From contig JAJEKV010000221.1 in NCBI GenBank assembly GCA_021234155.1, positions 310,001 to 374,000 of the forward strand: a stretch of DNA of 64,000 bases, given 5' to 3'. The DNA comes from Isoetes taiwanensis. Lineage: Eukaryota; Streptophyta; Lycopodiopsida; Isoetales; Isoetaceae. The notes below the pieces were generated by a model. It was not told where the DNA came from. It saw only the letters and a program-made list of their open reading frames with translations, and searched no databases. Both the position numbers and the translations under genes were made by a program. This document shows positions 45,417 to 57,682 of the stretch, in pieces. Position 1 is the first letter of the stretch; each line of letters starts with the position of its first letter.

Positions 45417-46255
45417 TTAATTCAAGTAGTTTGACCGATTTGAGAAGTGGAAGTCTAGTTTAAATTGGCTACTACTTAGTTTCTCAAAAAGGCCTTCAAG
45501 ACTTTGAGATATCCCCTTCAACATGTTCAATTTTTCCTTTTCCAGAGCAAAGTTATCATCGTGGACCTTTTCGCTTATTCCAATCATTCTTTTGATAGCC
45601 AAAGCAATCACATATGCTGCACCTTTTTTATTTTTTTTCTTTTTCTTTGGATTTACAATTTTCTTTTCATCAGGTGTCATTCTCTTTCCCCCATCTTCTT
45701 TGTCAATAGCAGTCTTGATACTCTCCATCCCTTCTGTCTCACCAATGTCTTCCTCCTCCGCAATTTCTGCCATGGGTGTATTAGCATCTATAGCGTTGTC
45801 ATGAACATAACAAATAACATGAGCATGTTGACTCATGTATTGATCTATATTATCAAACCATCTACATTTCTCAAATCGTTCTGGACCAGAGAGATTATTT
45901 CGGGCCTTATCGTGTCTATAGTCTCCGTAAACTACTTGCCAGTATCCTTGTCCAAGTCTGGGCAACATGAGACTAACTGCAAGTACAATTTTTTCCAAAT
46001 ATCAAAACTGTGCTTTCCATCTTTAGTAATAAATTCTTCATGCATTTCTCCACATAAATGGATTAAAGCAACCACCCAATTGTCTTTCCAGTTTGTGCCT
46101 CTTCCTTTTTGCATATCTCTAGCATGTGCTTTAGCAGGCTCTTTTGTTTTTCTTCCACGAGGTTTCCTTTCCTGATTTGGCTCTGGACCAATTTCAACTG
46201 GGTTTTGATTTGGCTCTGTTATAAGAGGAGAACTAGGATAGGGAATATGTAGCAT
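45417..46255 (-). pseudogene. PIF/Harbinger ORF1, Myb/SANT-like DNA-binding protein
   Basis: From ATG 46255: MLHIPYPSSPLITEPNQNP, basic RKPRGRKTKEPAKA, then a Myb/SANT-like fold TNWKDNWVVALIHLCGEMHE and HSFDIWKKLYLQLVSCC. A frameshift near 45970 leads into YGDYRHDKARNNLSGPERFE and CRWFDNIDQYMSQHAHV, an acidic stretch, a poly-lysine NLS-like NPKKKKKNKKG and a C-terminal helix. In this superfamily ORF1 binds the transposon ends and helps import the transposase. Confidence 0.7.
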
Positions 46256-46400
46256 AATAACAGGGGGTTTTCTTTGTGTTTTTGTACGCTTTTCACTAAG
46301 GTTTTCCTATGATTTCGTGATGTATTCAAATGGATGTACTAATGCGTACATCTAGAGTGCACCATTTCTGAGCCATTGATTTTAGCCTTTTTTTTTCAAT

Positions 46401-46571
46401 GGTCAACAACCAATGGCTCACAACAAAAGCCCTTTTTTTGTGCGTGTGGTGCATAATGGTCAACAACCAATGGCTCACAACAAAAGCCCCTTTTTTGTGC
46501 ATGTGGTGCATAATGGTCAACAATCAATGGCTCACAACAAAAGCCCTCTTTTTGTGTGTGTGGTGCATAAT
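46401..46571. repeat. Minisatellite, 57-bp unit x3
   Basis: Starts at 46401, 46458 and 46515 with ggtcaacaaycaatggctca and ends gtggtgcataat. The copies differ by few bases. It lies just outside the Harbinger element. Confidence 0.9.
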
Positions 46572-47226
46572 GGGCACATGAAGGGCTTGAAGGGCGATGT
46601 AGTGCGCAGCCACAAGCAACACATTTTTATCATAACTTTTGATCTGGAAAGCTCTCTCCGAGATCTTGTTGATAGTGTATGATATGGATATGTTTGGTTA
46701 GTTATCTATGCCAAAACAACAATTTTCGGCCAGGTTTAGTAGGCTTTTCACATCCTACCAAACCGATTAATACAGATTGCGCTTATTGATATTGTTTTAT
46801 GGCTCATTCAATGAAGCTTGCAAAAATTACCATGCATTTTTAGATTTTGAGGCAATTATTAAGCAAATTCCAAGGCTTCTAGATCCAGCTAACAAGCGTA
46901 AAAGTTTCCCACTTTGGTTTCTCACCACAAGAATCCATGGAGGCCAAAGGTCAGTTAAATTCTCGTTGAAAATGTTTGTGTATGGGTGTTGCAAATTTTA
47001 TGACTTTCGTAATAATGGGATCAATCTGCTTTATCTTTATGGTAACTTTTACTTATGTTCTATTTGTTTTATTGTGATGAAATTCAAAAAAGCTGTGTGA
47101 TGAAAGCCTCAAATGGATTCTAGTTTTTTTCGGGTTTGAATTCTAATTTTTTTGTCACACCTGGGGAGGGGTGATTGCCCTAGGGCCCTCAAGGGGCCAA
47201 AAATTGTTTTTTGCAACACAAACCAT
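46572..47226. other. No recognised gene (one 107-codon frame)
   Basis: A plus-strand frame at 46777-47100 (containing CKNYHAFLDFEAIIKQIPRL) shows no family I know and uses a non-ATG start. I see no splice or promoter support. Confidence 0.3.
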
Positions 47227-47229
47227 TAA

Positions 47230-47796
47230 TATTCAACATATAAAAAATTAAATCCTTAACACATAACAACTAACATTAACAACTAACACATAACTACTAT
47301 TGACATTATTTAACACAAACCATTGGGTCCAACATATTTAAATTAAAATCCCCCTTAAACCCCCTTTGGTTTGGGTGCATATTCACACTGGGATGACGAG
47401 GGGCCGGTAGAGCCCCTCATAATTGTATTTTGCACGTACGAAATCAACACCATATAGTATTTTGCTTGAAATCTTATAGTATTTTGCAAATCTTGTTATA
47501 CAGTATAACAAATTTTGTACTTGCATACCCCACAAACGAGGAACTTTATGTACGGTGTAGATTAAGGAATAAGGGGTGAATATGCCTATCCAACAGCTCT
47601 CGTTGCCCGGAGTCACCCCTCGTGTGAATATGCACCCAAACCAAAGGGGGTTTAAGGGGGATTTCAATTTAAATGTGTTGGACCCAATGGTTGTGTTAAA
47701 TAATGTCAATGGTAGTTATGTGTTGGTTGTTAATGTCAATGGTTGTTATGTGTTGGTTGTTATGTGTTGGGGGATTTAATTTTTATATGTTGAATA
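47230..47796. mobile_element. Foldback MITE, 567 bp, TAA target duplication
   Basis: Long inverted arms of about 165 bp: left starts tattcaacatataaaa, right ends ttttatatgttgaata. They include the matching cccctttggtttgggtgcat / atgcacccaaaccaaagggg. TAA precedes (47227-47229) and follows (47797-47799), as in PIF/Harbinger-related Tourist elements. The centre (about 47400-47610) carries no reading frame of note. Parts of the arms contain short gttatgtgttggttg tandem repeats. Confidence 0.8.
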
Positions 47797-47799
47797 TAA

Positions 47800-50700
47800 C
47801 TGATCATCTTGCAACAGGACCATGTGAAAATACATGAAAATGGACTAGATAATTTGGAAGTGGTGAAGTAGGTTGAGAGGAAGGTATTTCTTGAGATTCA
47901 GAGTCCTCTAGACTCTGGGTATAAGGAAAGGACGAGTATCCTCGAGGCATGTAGGAATAACTATCAAAACCTACCATGGCAATGTCTGGTAATCTAAAAT
48001 GCCAAGTAAAGAAAAGAAGAATAGCATAAGTAAAATTGAAAGCGCCAAAGTAAAAAGAAGGAAGTAATGTAAAATGCACAATTGACAATATGCACAATGA
48101 TTTTACATGAATTTAAGGAATTATAAGGAGATTACATGACAATAATCCTAAATCATTAACAATCCTATATCATGACAATAATCCTAAATCTTTAAGGAAT
48201 TACGAGGAGAATAGTAAAGAACACAATAATCCTAAAGCATAAACAATTTTGTTCTTGCAGTTATTCTATTGTTTAAATTTGGTTTTTCCGGGGTTCTGAA
48301 AACTTTTTGGATTTTTTTTCCAGGTTGATTTTTAAAGGTCTAGAAGCTTTTAGTCGCCGGGAAACTTTTCAGGTATTCCAAAAATCGAAAGTGGATTTGT
48401 GCATGATTTCGAAAGTGTAGATTTTCGGTATTCCGGATTCTTCTTTTGTCTTTCGACTTGGCTCCATGTTACCGATCGAGCCGAGAGCCGATCGAGCCGG
48501 GAGCACAGCATGGCATGCAGGCCGGATTTTTAATCTTGCAAGGTCAGATTTGAAGACCAGGTGTAGGGTTTTGGTGATGGTTTCTATTCTTAACATTTCA
48601 GGTCATCATCGGACTATTTCGCATGAGGTTATAATCTGCATTCACCGCCTCATCCGCATTTACATCGATTTTTGCCTTCATCTCGACCGCAGCTTGGCAA
48701 GAGTGAAATAGATCCGTATCTTTGCATGACATGTTTTGTTTTTGCTTGGCTTTAGGTGAGGACTTATGCAACTCCCGGAAACCCGCGATCAACAATTCGC
48801 GATCAATATCCACTGCAGATGGCACCGATTAGAATACTCTATTTTGATGCCACAAAGATATTGCATATAGGCTAAGGTTGTTGTAGGCATGGAAGCCCGG
48901 CCTCGCCCCATTTTTTATTCCTTTGCTTCCATGAATGGCCTCGCTATATTCAAAGATGGCTGTAATTTTTTGTTTGATAAGTTTTCGTGGTCAAATGGTT
49001 TTGGTGCTTAATCTCCTCCAAGCTCTAGAGGCCTATATTGCCGAGTAGATATAGACATGGAAGTACCACGTTGTATTGTATTTTTGCTTGCCGGATTGCA
49101 TTGCGTGTACTGATTCAAGGACTCGATTAAGGAGCTAGAGCATATTATCAAAGATTTTTACGGACATCTGCTTGTAAAAATTCACCGACTATTGGCGCTT
49201 GCTTGGAATTCAAGAGTCCCTCCAAAGATTTGCGATCTAAAACAACAACTCGTGTTTGTTAAACAACGTAAATACTATGTCATGATTGATGTATTATTTG
49301 AGTTTTGCAACTTACAATGCAGATTGCTAACAAAGCTTTAGAATAGATTGGTGGTTTATTTTTAGGGTTGCCTTCGTGCTTTTTTGATTATAAGTATAAA
49401 TCTTTGCATGTCTATGAAAGATCCCCATGAAGCCAACATAATAGTTCAATTTGTATATGCAACTCCCCAAAGCTTTAGCATGTCAATAAGCTTCCTTAGC
49501 CCTAATTATGCTTTTGTTTTGTTGCATGTGTGCTTTGATTCTTCTTTGTCAATTTCAGTCCATTTCTCTGTTTCTAACTTTTTCATTATAGTTGCGTAAT
49601 ATGCGATGGATGTAAGACGCGATGGGCTTGGAAATCTTCTATCACTTCTTCTTGCAATATAGAAAGATAATAATATTTAAAATTCCATAAAGGAAAGACG
49701 CTTTTTTACATGTTCGTATTCATTATTCTACATGTGTTAATCCATCAAAGATAAAGATATATTATGGAGTTCTCCTTCATGTCCGATGATATGTACAAAG
49801 GCATTCAATTGCTTTGTTTTGTGAATAGTTCCATTATTTATTGGTATTTTGTTAAGCACTTAGTCGCTAAGCTCACGCTAAGCTCCCCGCATGATGATAA
49901 GGGCTAATAAAAGTTGGAAGGTAAGATCCATTGGATCGAAAATGTATTTCAAGGCAGAGGCAAAAGACAAGGACACAAGCAATCATGCATTGACATCTCT
50001 AATTGATTCCTATTTTAAGAATGTGCAAAGAGAACATGCAACACATTGATTCATCCATTGGCTAGAAGGACCCCATAATTACTTCCTATATGGCAAATAG
50101 AGTTAATCTTGCAAATGATGTTTTATTTTTAGAAACTAACATCTCATTTATTTCCATAAACTATTGATGGGACTTATTTATTGCGGCCTCAAATTTCTTC
50201 GCCTTCACCGCCGTTAGGAGTTATTTATTGCGATCGTGAAATTTCTTCACTTCACATGGTCATGGTTGTAATGCAAGTCGGGCGTGGAAGTTATTGAAAA
50301 GGTTTTCTTTAGCCTTTCAAGAGTTTTCGCCTTTTGCATTATTTTCGCAACATTTCAGTTTTTGTTGTCATGAGTACCACCCAAATCCGGCTCCGCATTA
50401 TAGCCATGAACTGCATTTCTTAATGCCTTGGCGGATTTTACCACCTTATTCTTATTCTTATGTCCTATTAACTTTCTTTTCGTGTTTTCTTCTCGTGGTT
50501 CTCTTTATGCGGAGTAGGCTTAGCAATAAATCACGCCTTGGTCTCGTGTAGATCCTTACTTTTATTTATTGTCATGCCTACATGCAAAGCCAATCCGGCC
50601 TAGCCATGAACTGCACCTAAACAGCTTCCAAATGGACGAAGTTTTGCCTTATACCTGTTTTTTATAAATATCTACTTTTCCAGTTTGTTTTGTATATTAT

Positions 50701-52331
50701 TTCCATGGCCTGTACTTTTTATGGTGCTACATGTCGGTGTGAGAAATGGATTATGACCATGATCCCGGCTTTTTAAGAAGCTCAAGGATTGAGGGCTTGA
50801 AATATCTTGAGCTTAACACTTTTCATTCTTCTACTTGGAAAATCATGCAAAGATGATATATTGTAACCTCTTTGGCTCATTTATTGTGTGCTCAAAGTTA
50901 TTTGGCCTTCTCGCAATCTTTTGATAACCAAAGTCAATGCACTCAAGGGATGTGCGGTTCAAATTCCCATCCAAATTATGAGTTACTGTACATTCAATAC
51001 CAAAATTACTTAAATGTTCTACAACATTCGACGATTGTACAAGTTTTCTTGCTATCAATTAAATTAGGATGTAGTTGAGAATACTTATTTATTTGTTTCT
51101 CAAATGCATCTCTAAATGCATCTTCAACTTATAGGATAAGACATGTAACGTCAAGTATCATTGAGATCTAAAGTGGTCCTGATCTAGGGTAAGTAGGAAT
51201 GGGTTGAAATATCTATCAATAAATCAATTGGTTGGTTGCCAACAATAACCATGATAACATTTAAGTTTTTGTGCGTATTTACTTATATCACACAAGATTA
51301 ATATATGGCGTAGTTATTGTTACTTTACGCACTTATCTATCGAGTTATATTTGGGAAAAGTTAAATTTGTATGAACACAAAAAAAAAAAGATAAAAGATA
51401 ACAACTTTGATTTGACAAATCTTCCGATATGCAAAAAAACGCAAATTTGATTTGATAAACATGTATGCACACGTATTTATGCTCGCCCGACAACCCTCGG
51501 CACACATTCAAGTTAAATGCACATGTATTTCACATGAGGTGTGCCTATTAAAGTCCCTTTTGTTAAGACATATTGTTAGATTGAATGTGGGTATTTCAAC
51601 CACTTACCTCTATCATCTACAACACTCTTCCTTTAGCAATCTCGCAGCAATAAAGGTGCGAAAAGTATACTCCCACATATGTTGAAGTCTCTCATCTCTA
51701 AGCACCTCACAAAAGTTTGTATTTGAGAAAGGCAAGTCCAACAAACATCACTACTTAAATGGATTATATTCAAAAAATGATAAAATGGTACATATTCTAT
51801 TGGAACAAATAGAACTACGTTGCAATAATGGCTACATCAAGTTATTTTGCGTACCCAACCTTTAGACTATAAAGCACGCAATATGACTTTAGAAATGCTA
51901 AGCCACGTTTATTGTTACCGAAAAAGAGAAAACAAGTGAATCTCCAGATAAGATCATATTGAAATACACCGAGAATTGGATTTTAACTTATACATCTTAT
52001 ATACACATAAGCAACCTTATCAAGTTGTTTTCTTTTTTGGTCATATCCTAACATACATAGGATTGGTCATACATACAATTGTTCAGTCTACCAATTCTGT
52101 AGTGTGTTCTAGATGCCATTGTCATTTGAAATCTCTACCAGGTGTCCTTTTCAATCCAGATAATGTTCCTTATAACTAACTACCCCCAAAGTAGTTACCA
52201 TGTCTAAATTGATAAATTCGAAAACAATATAATTTAGCACAACTTAATACACCTAACATCAATATTTTTGCTATATATATATTATAAGTTTATCTAGAAC
52301 TTCATCACTGCCTATAATAGGCCCGTACTTA
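47800..52331. other. AT-rich region without recognised genes
   Basis: Reading frames are short and unrelated to families I know. The region 48360-48840 has mixed codon-like texture (minus-strand frame VDIDRELLIAGFRELHKSSP) but no splice evidence. It may be the body of the Helitron whose 3' end is at 52361. I could not find its 5' TC end. Confidence 0.35.
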
Positions 52332-52361
52332 TGCCCGGCAACGCCGGGCACCCATTACTAG
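52332..52361 (+). mobile_element. Helitron 3' terminus (hairpin plus CTAG)
   Basis: Perfect 8-bp stem TGCCCGGC / GCCGGGCA with loop AAC (52332-52350), then cccatta and CTAG (52358-52361) followed by T. The same loop and nearly the same stem occur at the 3' end of the Helitron on the minus strand (37711-37739), so both belong to one family. The 5' end and thus element length are not identified. Confidence 0.7.
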
Positions 52362-52465
52362 TTGTACTTATATTTGAAATGTATTTGAAAGAACACAAAA
52401 ACAAAATTGCAAGACATTCACATTAACTTGTATTTGCAAGAACACATAAGGAAAATAACAAGCAT

Positions 52466-52563
52466 ACTGGAGTTTGAACAGAGATGCAAGATATTCACAC
52501 TGGAATTTGAATAGAGATGCAAGATATTCACACTGGAATTTGAACAGAGATGCAAGATATTCT
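52466..52563. repeat. 33-bp tandem repeat x3
   Basis: Copies at 52466, 52499 and 52532, each actggartttgaayagagat followed by gcaagatattc. It lies between the Helitron end and the 687-bp array. Confidence 0.9.
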
Positions 52564-53838
52564 AAACGCGGTGCACCCTGGACTAACACAGTCGTCCGAT
52601 TCGTTGATCCTACGACCCAAATCGTATGTTGGGGCCTGTGAGCACCTCTCGTTAAAAAACTATTCTATTCTATTTGTTTCGCTTATAGTCATTTACGATT
52701 GGAGGCACCTATGATTTTGAAATATGAAATACGATTTCACCTAAGGTATTCAGGGAATATCGAACCTCTATACGGCTTTGCCTAAGATTTTAGAATATGA
52801 AATACGGAAGCTCGAACCTCTACCAAAATAACTCAATGTCCTAATAAGACTATACCCAGTGAGCTAATGTGATTATTTTTTATCGTGAATTTTTTTTTTT
52901 TTTTTTTTTAATAACAACCCATTCAATTGTTTTAGATATTTATGGTCTATGGTTTCAAAAATTGTTATTTTTTACATCCATATCACATCCCCCTGGAACC
53001 CCCTGTTATTTTTCTACATATTCATCTATGAGATAACCTTTGAAAGGTATAAGTTTTTTAAATATGAACCTTTGTTGGCAATATATATCTCAAATTTCAT
53101 GTTAGAATAACATATTATATATACAAGATTTGAATAAAAATAAGCATGGACTATTTATAGATCCAGGATTAGACTAACTGGATGGAGAAAATTTCTCTAT
53201 TTATTTGCACTGGCACTATTTATTTTGTCCCCTACAATGATACTATGACTAAACGAGGTGCACCCTGGAGTACCACGTCCGATTCGTTGATCTTATGACC
53301 CAGATCGTATATTGGGGCCTGTGAGCACCTCTCGTTTCGCTTATAGTCATTTATGATTGGAAGCACCTATGATTTTGAAGTATGAAATACGATAAAATAC
53401 GATCTCACCTAAGGTATTGAGGGAATATCGAACCTCTATACGGCTTTGCCTAAGATTTTAGAATATGAAATACGAAAGCTCGAACCTCTACCAAAATAAC
53501 TCAATGTCCTAATAAGACTACTTTAACCAATATACCCAGTGAGCTAATGTGATTACTTTTTATCGTGAATCTATTTTTTTTTTTTTATAACAACCCATTC
53601 AATTCGCTCAAACTATCTCCGCCCTATTTGGGTTAGAATTCATAAAAAATTGGAAACCCTTCCAAATTTCCAACAAACCTGGAAGGGTTTCCACATTTGA
53701 AGCCCGGAAGGGTTTCCGTAGGATTTTATTTTTTTTTTTATTTTTTTTTTTAATGACATCCACCACTCATAAATTTAAGTGATTTAATGCATGCGGCCCG
53801 ATTTGGGCGAACTTTTGGGGAAAAAAAAGTCCTCTTCT

Positions 53839-53923
53839 TGGCTTGCATCGTGATTGTTTGAAGCCGATTTGTTTGGCGATTGCTGATTCGATTCCAGAGC
53901 ATGCAATCCGAAAGTATTTCCAG
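53839..53923 (+). pseudogene. Captured exon in MULE, unidentified
   Basis: Ends with a donor (ccag|GTAAAG at 53924). The open frame reads GLHRDCLKPICLAIADSIP then EHAIRKYFQ. It looks like conserved coding sequence, but I cannot name the source gene. Confidence 0.4.
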
Positions 53924-54205
53924 GTAAAGAATGCTACGAAGGAAATGATATTTGCTAATCTTTAATCTTCAATCTCCTAGCGATTCTTGGATACAAGAAG
54001 TCCTTTTGATTCTGCAGCAAGATCTTGTTGAAAATCAGTACAAGAGTGGATTGGGCGCTATAGATTAAGAAGGGAAGACATTATCTGGCGATGAGAACTT
54101 GAAGAATGTTAACTAAAGGAAGAGCTCTGGTCGTTCTGCAAAAACAGCAAAGTCCGATCCATATTATTATGTTTTCTTTCCATATTATTATGTTTTCTTT
54201 TGCAG

Positions 54206-54304
54206 GCCGTGCCTTGGATATTACGAGTGGCTATTCTGTTGCTATAAGGTGCACCAAGAAGCTTGAAGACCACCGAGATTCTCTTTTACAAATTGCCTCA
54301 GCAA
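54206..54304 (+). pseudogene. Captured exon in MULE, unidentified
   Basis: Acceptor ttttcttttgcag before and GTAAAA after. The 99-base block is open in the frame RALDITSGYSVAIRCTKKL, EDHRDSLLQIASA. A similar acceptor (tttgtttgcag, 54434-54444) precedes another open block up to 54570. Source genes not recognised. Confidence 0.4.
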
Positions 54305-55130
54305 GTAAAATCAGATTCTTATGCAAGATAAACTCTATTTTGTTACCTGCAGGGCTACTGGTCAAATATGTAGATCTGAGGTAAATGGAGAATAACCCAA
54401 CTCCCCTATTTTTTATATCGACAATTTTGGCTTTTGTTTGCAGGCCCGAATTTTATATCCAAGCAATGATCTTTAGAGCTTATACGAGCTTTTTACATGA
54501 ACGTGCTGGCTTTGTAGATCCAGGACGTTTTGCAGATCCAGTTCTGCCCTTCTTATTTGCAAGAGAGTAGGCAAGCTCTCAGCAATTTTCTCATGTGAGG
54601 GGAGGCAATTTTCTCTGTTGTTTTTCTTGCTTTCATATGCCTCTTATTTTACAGCAGCTTTCACTATATTTATTTGCAAAACACTAGCTTCTTCAATCAT
54701 TTGACATGGCAAAGTGTTCTGATCTACATCAACTTTTGGAGGACAACATCTGATCATCTGATCTTCTAAAGTCTCTCCAGAATATCCTCTTAAAGTATTC
54801 AGATAATTTATGATTGAGGGTGATGCTCAAAGCATGTGGAGATTGCCTTGGCTGAAAGTAGAGGAAATTCAATAGTTGGATACACTTAGCATTGCATTGC
54901 AGCATGCAGAAATCGATAGTTGTCTTTCTATTTGCCCTGTATTACTAGCCAGAATTTTAGTCAGAAGGATAAGCTTATTTTAACAAGCTGATAAGCAGGA
55001 AATCCATCTTCAAATCCATATGTGTTTTGTTTTGTGATCATGCTGTTTTATTTAGATTCATCCTGTCTACGCTTCGGCTTAATGTCAGTGGCCAGGGTTA
55101 TTGTAAGGTAACACACATTATTGCATGCAG

Positions 55131-55189
55131 GAAATGTTGAAGGATACAGTCAGAACAAAGACATACCAGAATGTGATATACCAGAACAG
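55131..55189 (+). pseudogene. Captured exon of a protein arginine methyltransferase
   Basis: Acceptor gcatgcag before, GTTTTC after. Translation EMLKDTVRTKTYQNVIYQNR matches the conserved start of the PRMT catalytic core (HEEMLKD-VRT--Y---I--N), closest in my recollection to plant PRMT6-type proteins. The following exon with the SAM-binding VLDVGxGTG motif is not present, so no enzyme can be made. Presence of intron borders shows DNA-level capture, not retroposition. Confidence 0.75.
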
Positions 55190-56006
55190 GTTTTCTGGTT
55201 ATTATTCCCTTCTAGCATATCGTTATGGCAACTTAGATAGGCAGCTTGATATGAAAATCATACAGGTACCAGAAAATTCCATCTGGGGATGGCTTGATAT
55301 CAAATTATATGTAAGACTTACTGCATAAAGGAAGCAGCCTCACATACAAATAGAATCTAAGTTAATGCTACAATTACCACTAATGTTGATGATGCTTGGA
55401 GAAGAGGTTAAGGCTTCTAAACCAGAAGCATAAGACCATTGTGTCCAAAATTAAAATACGAGAAAATGACTACTCCATTGGATGACTTGTGATTGCATAT
55501 AATGTAATGGTTAATTCAGAAAAAACTGATGTGTCCTGACTATATGCTCTTACAGCACGATTGGTCGTTTAATCTTACTACATTGTGTTCAGCATTATGA
55601 AGTAATTAACAATTCTCTCATATATCTCCAACATTGCCAAACATACGCTAACACTACATGATTTGTCTATACATTTATGCCTTAGTTTTCTATATCAATC
55701 ATTGGAGTGCTAAAATTGGAGTGCTGGTTAATGCTATCTCGCAACCATATATTCTATTTCTTTTGTAGGCATTAGAATATTTGGAACAGTGGATGAGAAT
55801 AGATGGGACTTTGAGGCCAAACAGTTATGCATTTCCACACGATATCTCAACTCTGAGCCTAGTTTGTTTGCCATATATCAAATTGTGTTGTTGAATTCAA
55901 TTGAATTCGTAGCGTATAATTAAGATGTTGATATTGAATTGCAATAAGCCAGACATTACAGTCGTGTAGGAGGCAATACGAAACGTTTTGCCCTATTGTT
56001 TTGCAG

Positions 56007-56067
56007 ACGATCTCTTGCGCCACATCTTAAATCACTGATTGGTCCCTGGTGGATGTCCCTGGCATTG
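56007..56067 (+). pseudogene. Captured exon of listerin (LTN1), E3 ubiquitin ligase
   Basis: Acceptor ttgttttgcag and donor GTATAA border a 61-base block translating RSLAPHLKSLIGPWWMSLAL. The APHLKSLxGPWW string is the hallmark of the N-terminal region of listerin, the ligase that ubiquitinates nascent chains on stalled 60S ribosomes. Only this fragment is present. A neighbouring exon-like block (from about 55769, ALEYLEQWMRIDGTLRPN) is of unknown origin. Confidence 0.7.
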
Positions 56068-56279
56068 GTATAATTTACTAATCGCTTGTATTCTAAAGCT
56101 TCAATATGTTTGCATGCCTTCAATTCAATTCGGTTTTTGGCTTTGGTAACATTGTGCCTTTGGTTTCAATTTTTGCAGTTCCTCCATTGTGCCTTTGGGG
56201 TTTCAATTCTTAGTTCCTCCATTGTGCCTTTGGGGTCTCAATTCTTAGTTAATCTTACCCTTAGAAATTTTTTGATCAA

Positions 56280-56640
56280 ACGTGGAAAACCCTTCCTATT
56301 TTCCCCCATTTGTGGAAACCCTTCCGATTTTCCCATGGCTTTGGAAAATAGGAAGGGTTTCCATTTGAATTAAAATTTAAATTCTTGAGTGTCGTGCATA
56401 TTTATGAGCGTGCACCATTAATGGCGGCGTGCGTGTTGGGCGGCGTGCGCCTTGAAAAAATAAAAAAATAATAAAAAAAAATGGAAACCCTTCCCATTTT
56501 CCGAGGAAACCCTTCCGATTTTCAAATTGGAAACCCTTCCAATTTTCCATTAAAACCAGGAAGGGTTTCCATGGAAACCCTTCCTATTTTCCATGGAAAA
56601 TAGGAAGGGTTTCCATGGAAAATAGGAAGGGTTTCCATGG
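56280..56640. repeat. Cluster of GGAAACCCTTCC / GGAAGGGTTTCC motifs
   Basis: About ten copies of the 12-mer in both orientations, plus three more at 53650-53720 near the other end of the same MULE. Opposed copies can pair into hairpins. They may be subterminal transposase sites or products of local slippage. Confidence 0.75.
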
Positions 56641-57010
56641 GAGCCCAACCCAAATAGGGAGTACTTAGAACCATCGCATTCAATTGTTTTAGGGATATAT
56701 GGTCTATGGTTTCAGGAATTGTTATTTTTTTACATCCATATCAAATCCCCCTGGAACCCCCTGTTATTTTGCTACATATTCATCTATGAGATAACCTTTG
56801 AAAGGTGTAAGTTTTTTAAATATGAACCTTTGTTGGCAATATATATCTCAAATTTCATGTTAGAATAACATATTTTATATACAAGATTTGAATAAAAATA
56901 AGCATGGACTATTTATAGATCCAGGATTAGACTAACTGGATGGAGAAAATTTCTCTATTTATTTGCACTGGCGCTATTCATTTTGTCCCCTACAATGATA
57001 CTATGACTAA

Positions 57011-57198
57011 ACGAGGTGCACCCTTCGTTGATCCTACGACCCAGATCGTATGTTGGGGCTTATGAGCACCTCTCGTTTCGCTTATAGTCATTTGTCCCCT
57101 ACAATGATATGACTAAACGAGGTGCACCCTTCGTTGATCCTACGACCCAGATCGTATGTTGGGGCTTATGAGCACCTCTCGTTTCGCTTATAGTCATT
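57011..57198. repeat. Tandem duplication, 106-bp period
   Basis: The block acgaggtgcacccttcg... through cgtttcgcttatagtcatt at 57011 recurs identically from 57117. This adds a partial unit to the 687-bp array. Confidence 0.9.
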
Positions 57199-57682
57199 TA
57201 TGATTGGAGGCACCTATGATTTTGAAGTGTATTGAGGTAATATCGAAGCTCTATACGGCTTTGCCTAAGATTTTAGAATATGAAATACGAAAGCTCGAAC
57301 CTCTACCAAAATAACTCAATGTCCTAATAAGACTACTTTAACCAATACACCTAGTGAGATTACCTTTTATCGTGAATCTATGTTTTTTTTATAACAACCC
57401 ATTCAATTGTTTCAGAGATATATGGTCTATGGTTTCAGGAATTGTTATTTTTTACATCCATATCAAATCCCCCTGGAATCCCCTGTTATTTTTCTATATA
57501 TTCATCTATGAGATAACCTTTGAAAGGTGTAAGTTTTTTAAATATGAACCTTTGTTGGCAATATATATCTCAAATTTCATGTTAGAATAACATATTATAT
57601 ATACAAGATTTGAATAAAAATAAGCATGGACTATTTATAGATCCAGGATTAGACTAACTGGATGGAGAAAATTTCTCTATTC

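Larger units (their letters stand above)
43763..46365 (-). mobile_element. PIF/Harbinger DNA transposon, defective
   Basis: Carries both proteins expected of PIF/Harbinger elements, in the same minus-strand orientation: a Myb/SANT-like ORF1 (45417-46255) and a DDE transposase (43931-45226). The right edge is placed near 46360, where homology to a second, partial copy at 61958-62075 ends. I could not find a convincing pair of terminal inverted repeats or a 3-bp duplication, so the left edge is approximate. Confidence 0.75.
53605..56676. mobile_element. Pack-MULE candidate: Mutator-like element with gene exons, 3072 bp
   Basis: Flanked by a perfect 9-bp duplication CATTCAATT (53596-53604 and 56677-56685), the Mutator-superfamily length. 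The outer 32 bases form imperfect inverted repeats with a 13-bp perfect core CCCTATTTGGGTT (53622-53634 and complement at 56647-56659). Outside it the 687-bp repeat unit is continuous, proving the insertion. There is no transposase. Inside are exon-sized blocks with good splice borders, two of which I recognise: protein arginine methyltransferase and listerin. Transposase-less MULEs carrying gene fragments are called Pack-MULEs. GGAAACCCTTCC motifs are enriched near both ends. Confidence 0.85.

Noticed and set aside
46401-46571. CRISPR-like array
   Set aside because: Units are contiguous with no variable spacers and the genome is a plant. It is a minisatellite.
54206-54304. Exon in the MULE considered as a chaperonin (TCP-1/CCT) fragment
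   Set aside because: A few residues look alike but no diagnostic motif is present. Left unidentified.
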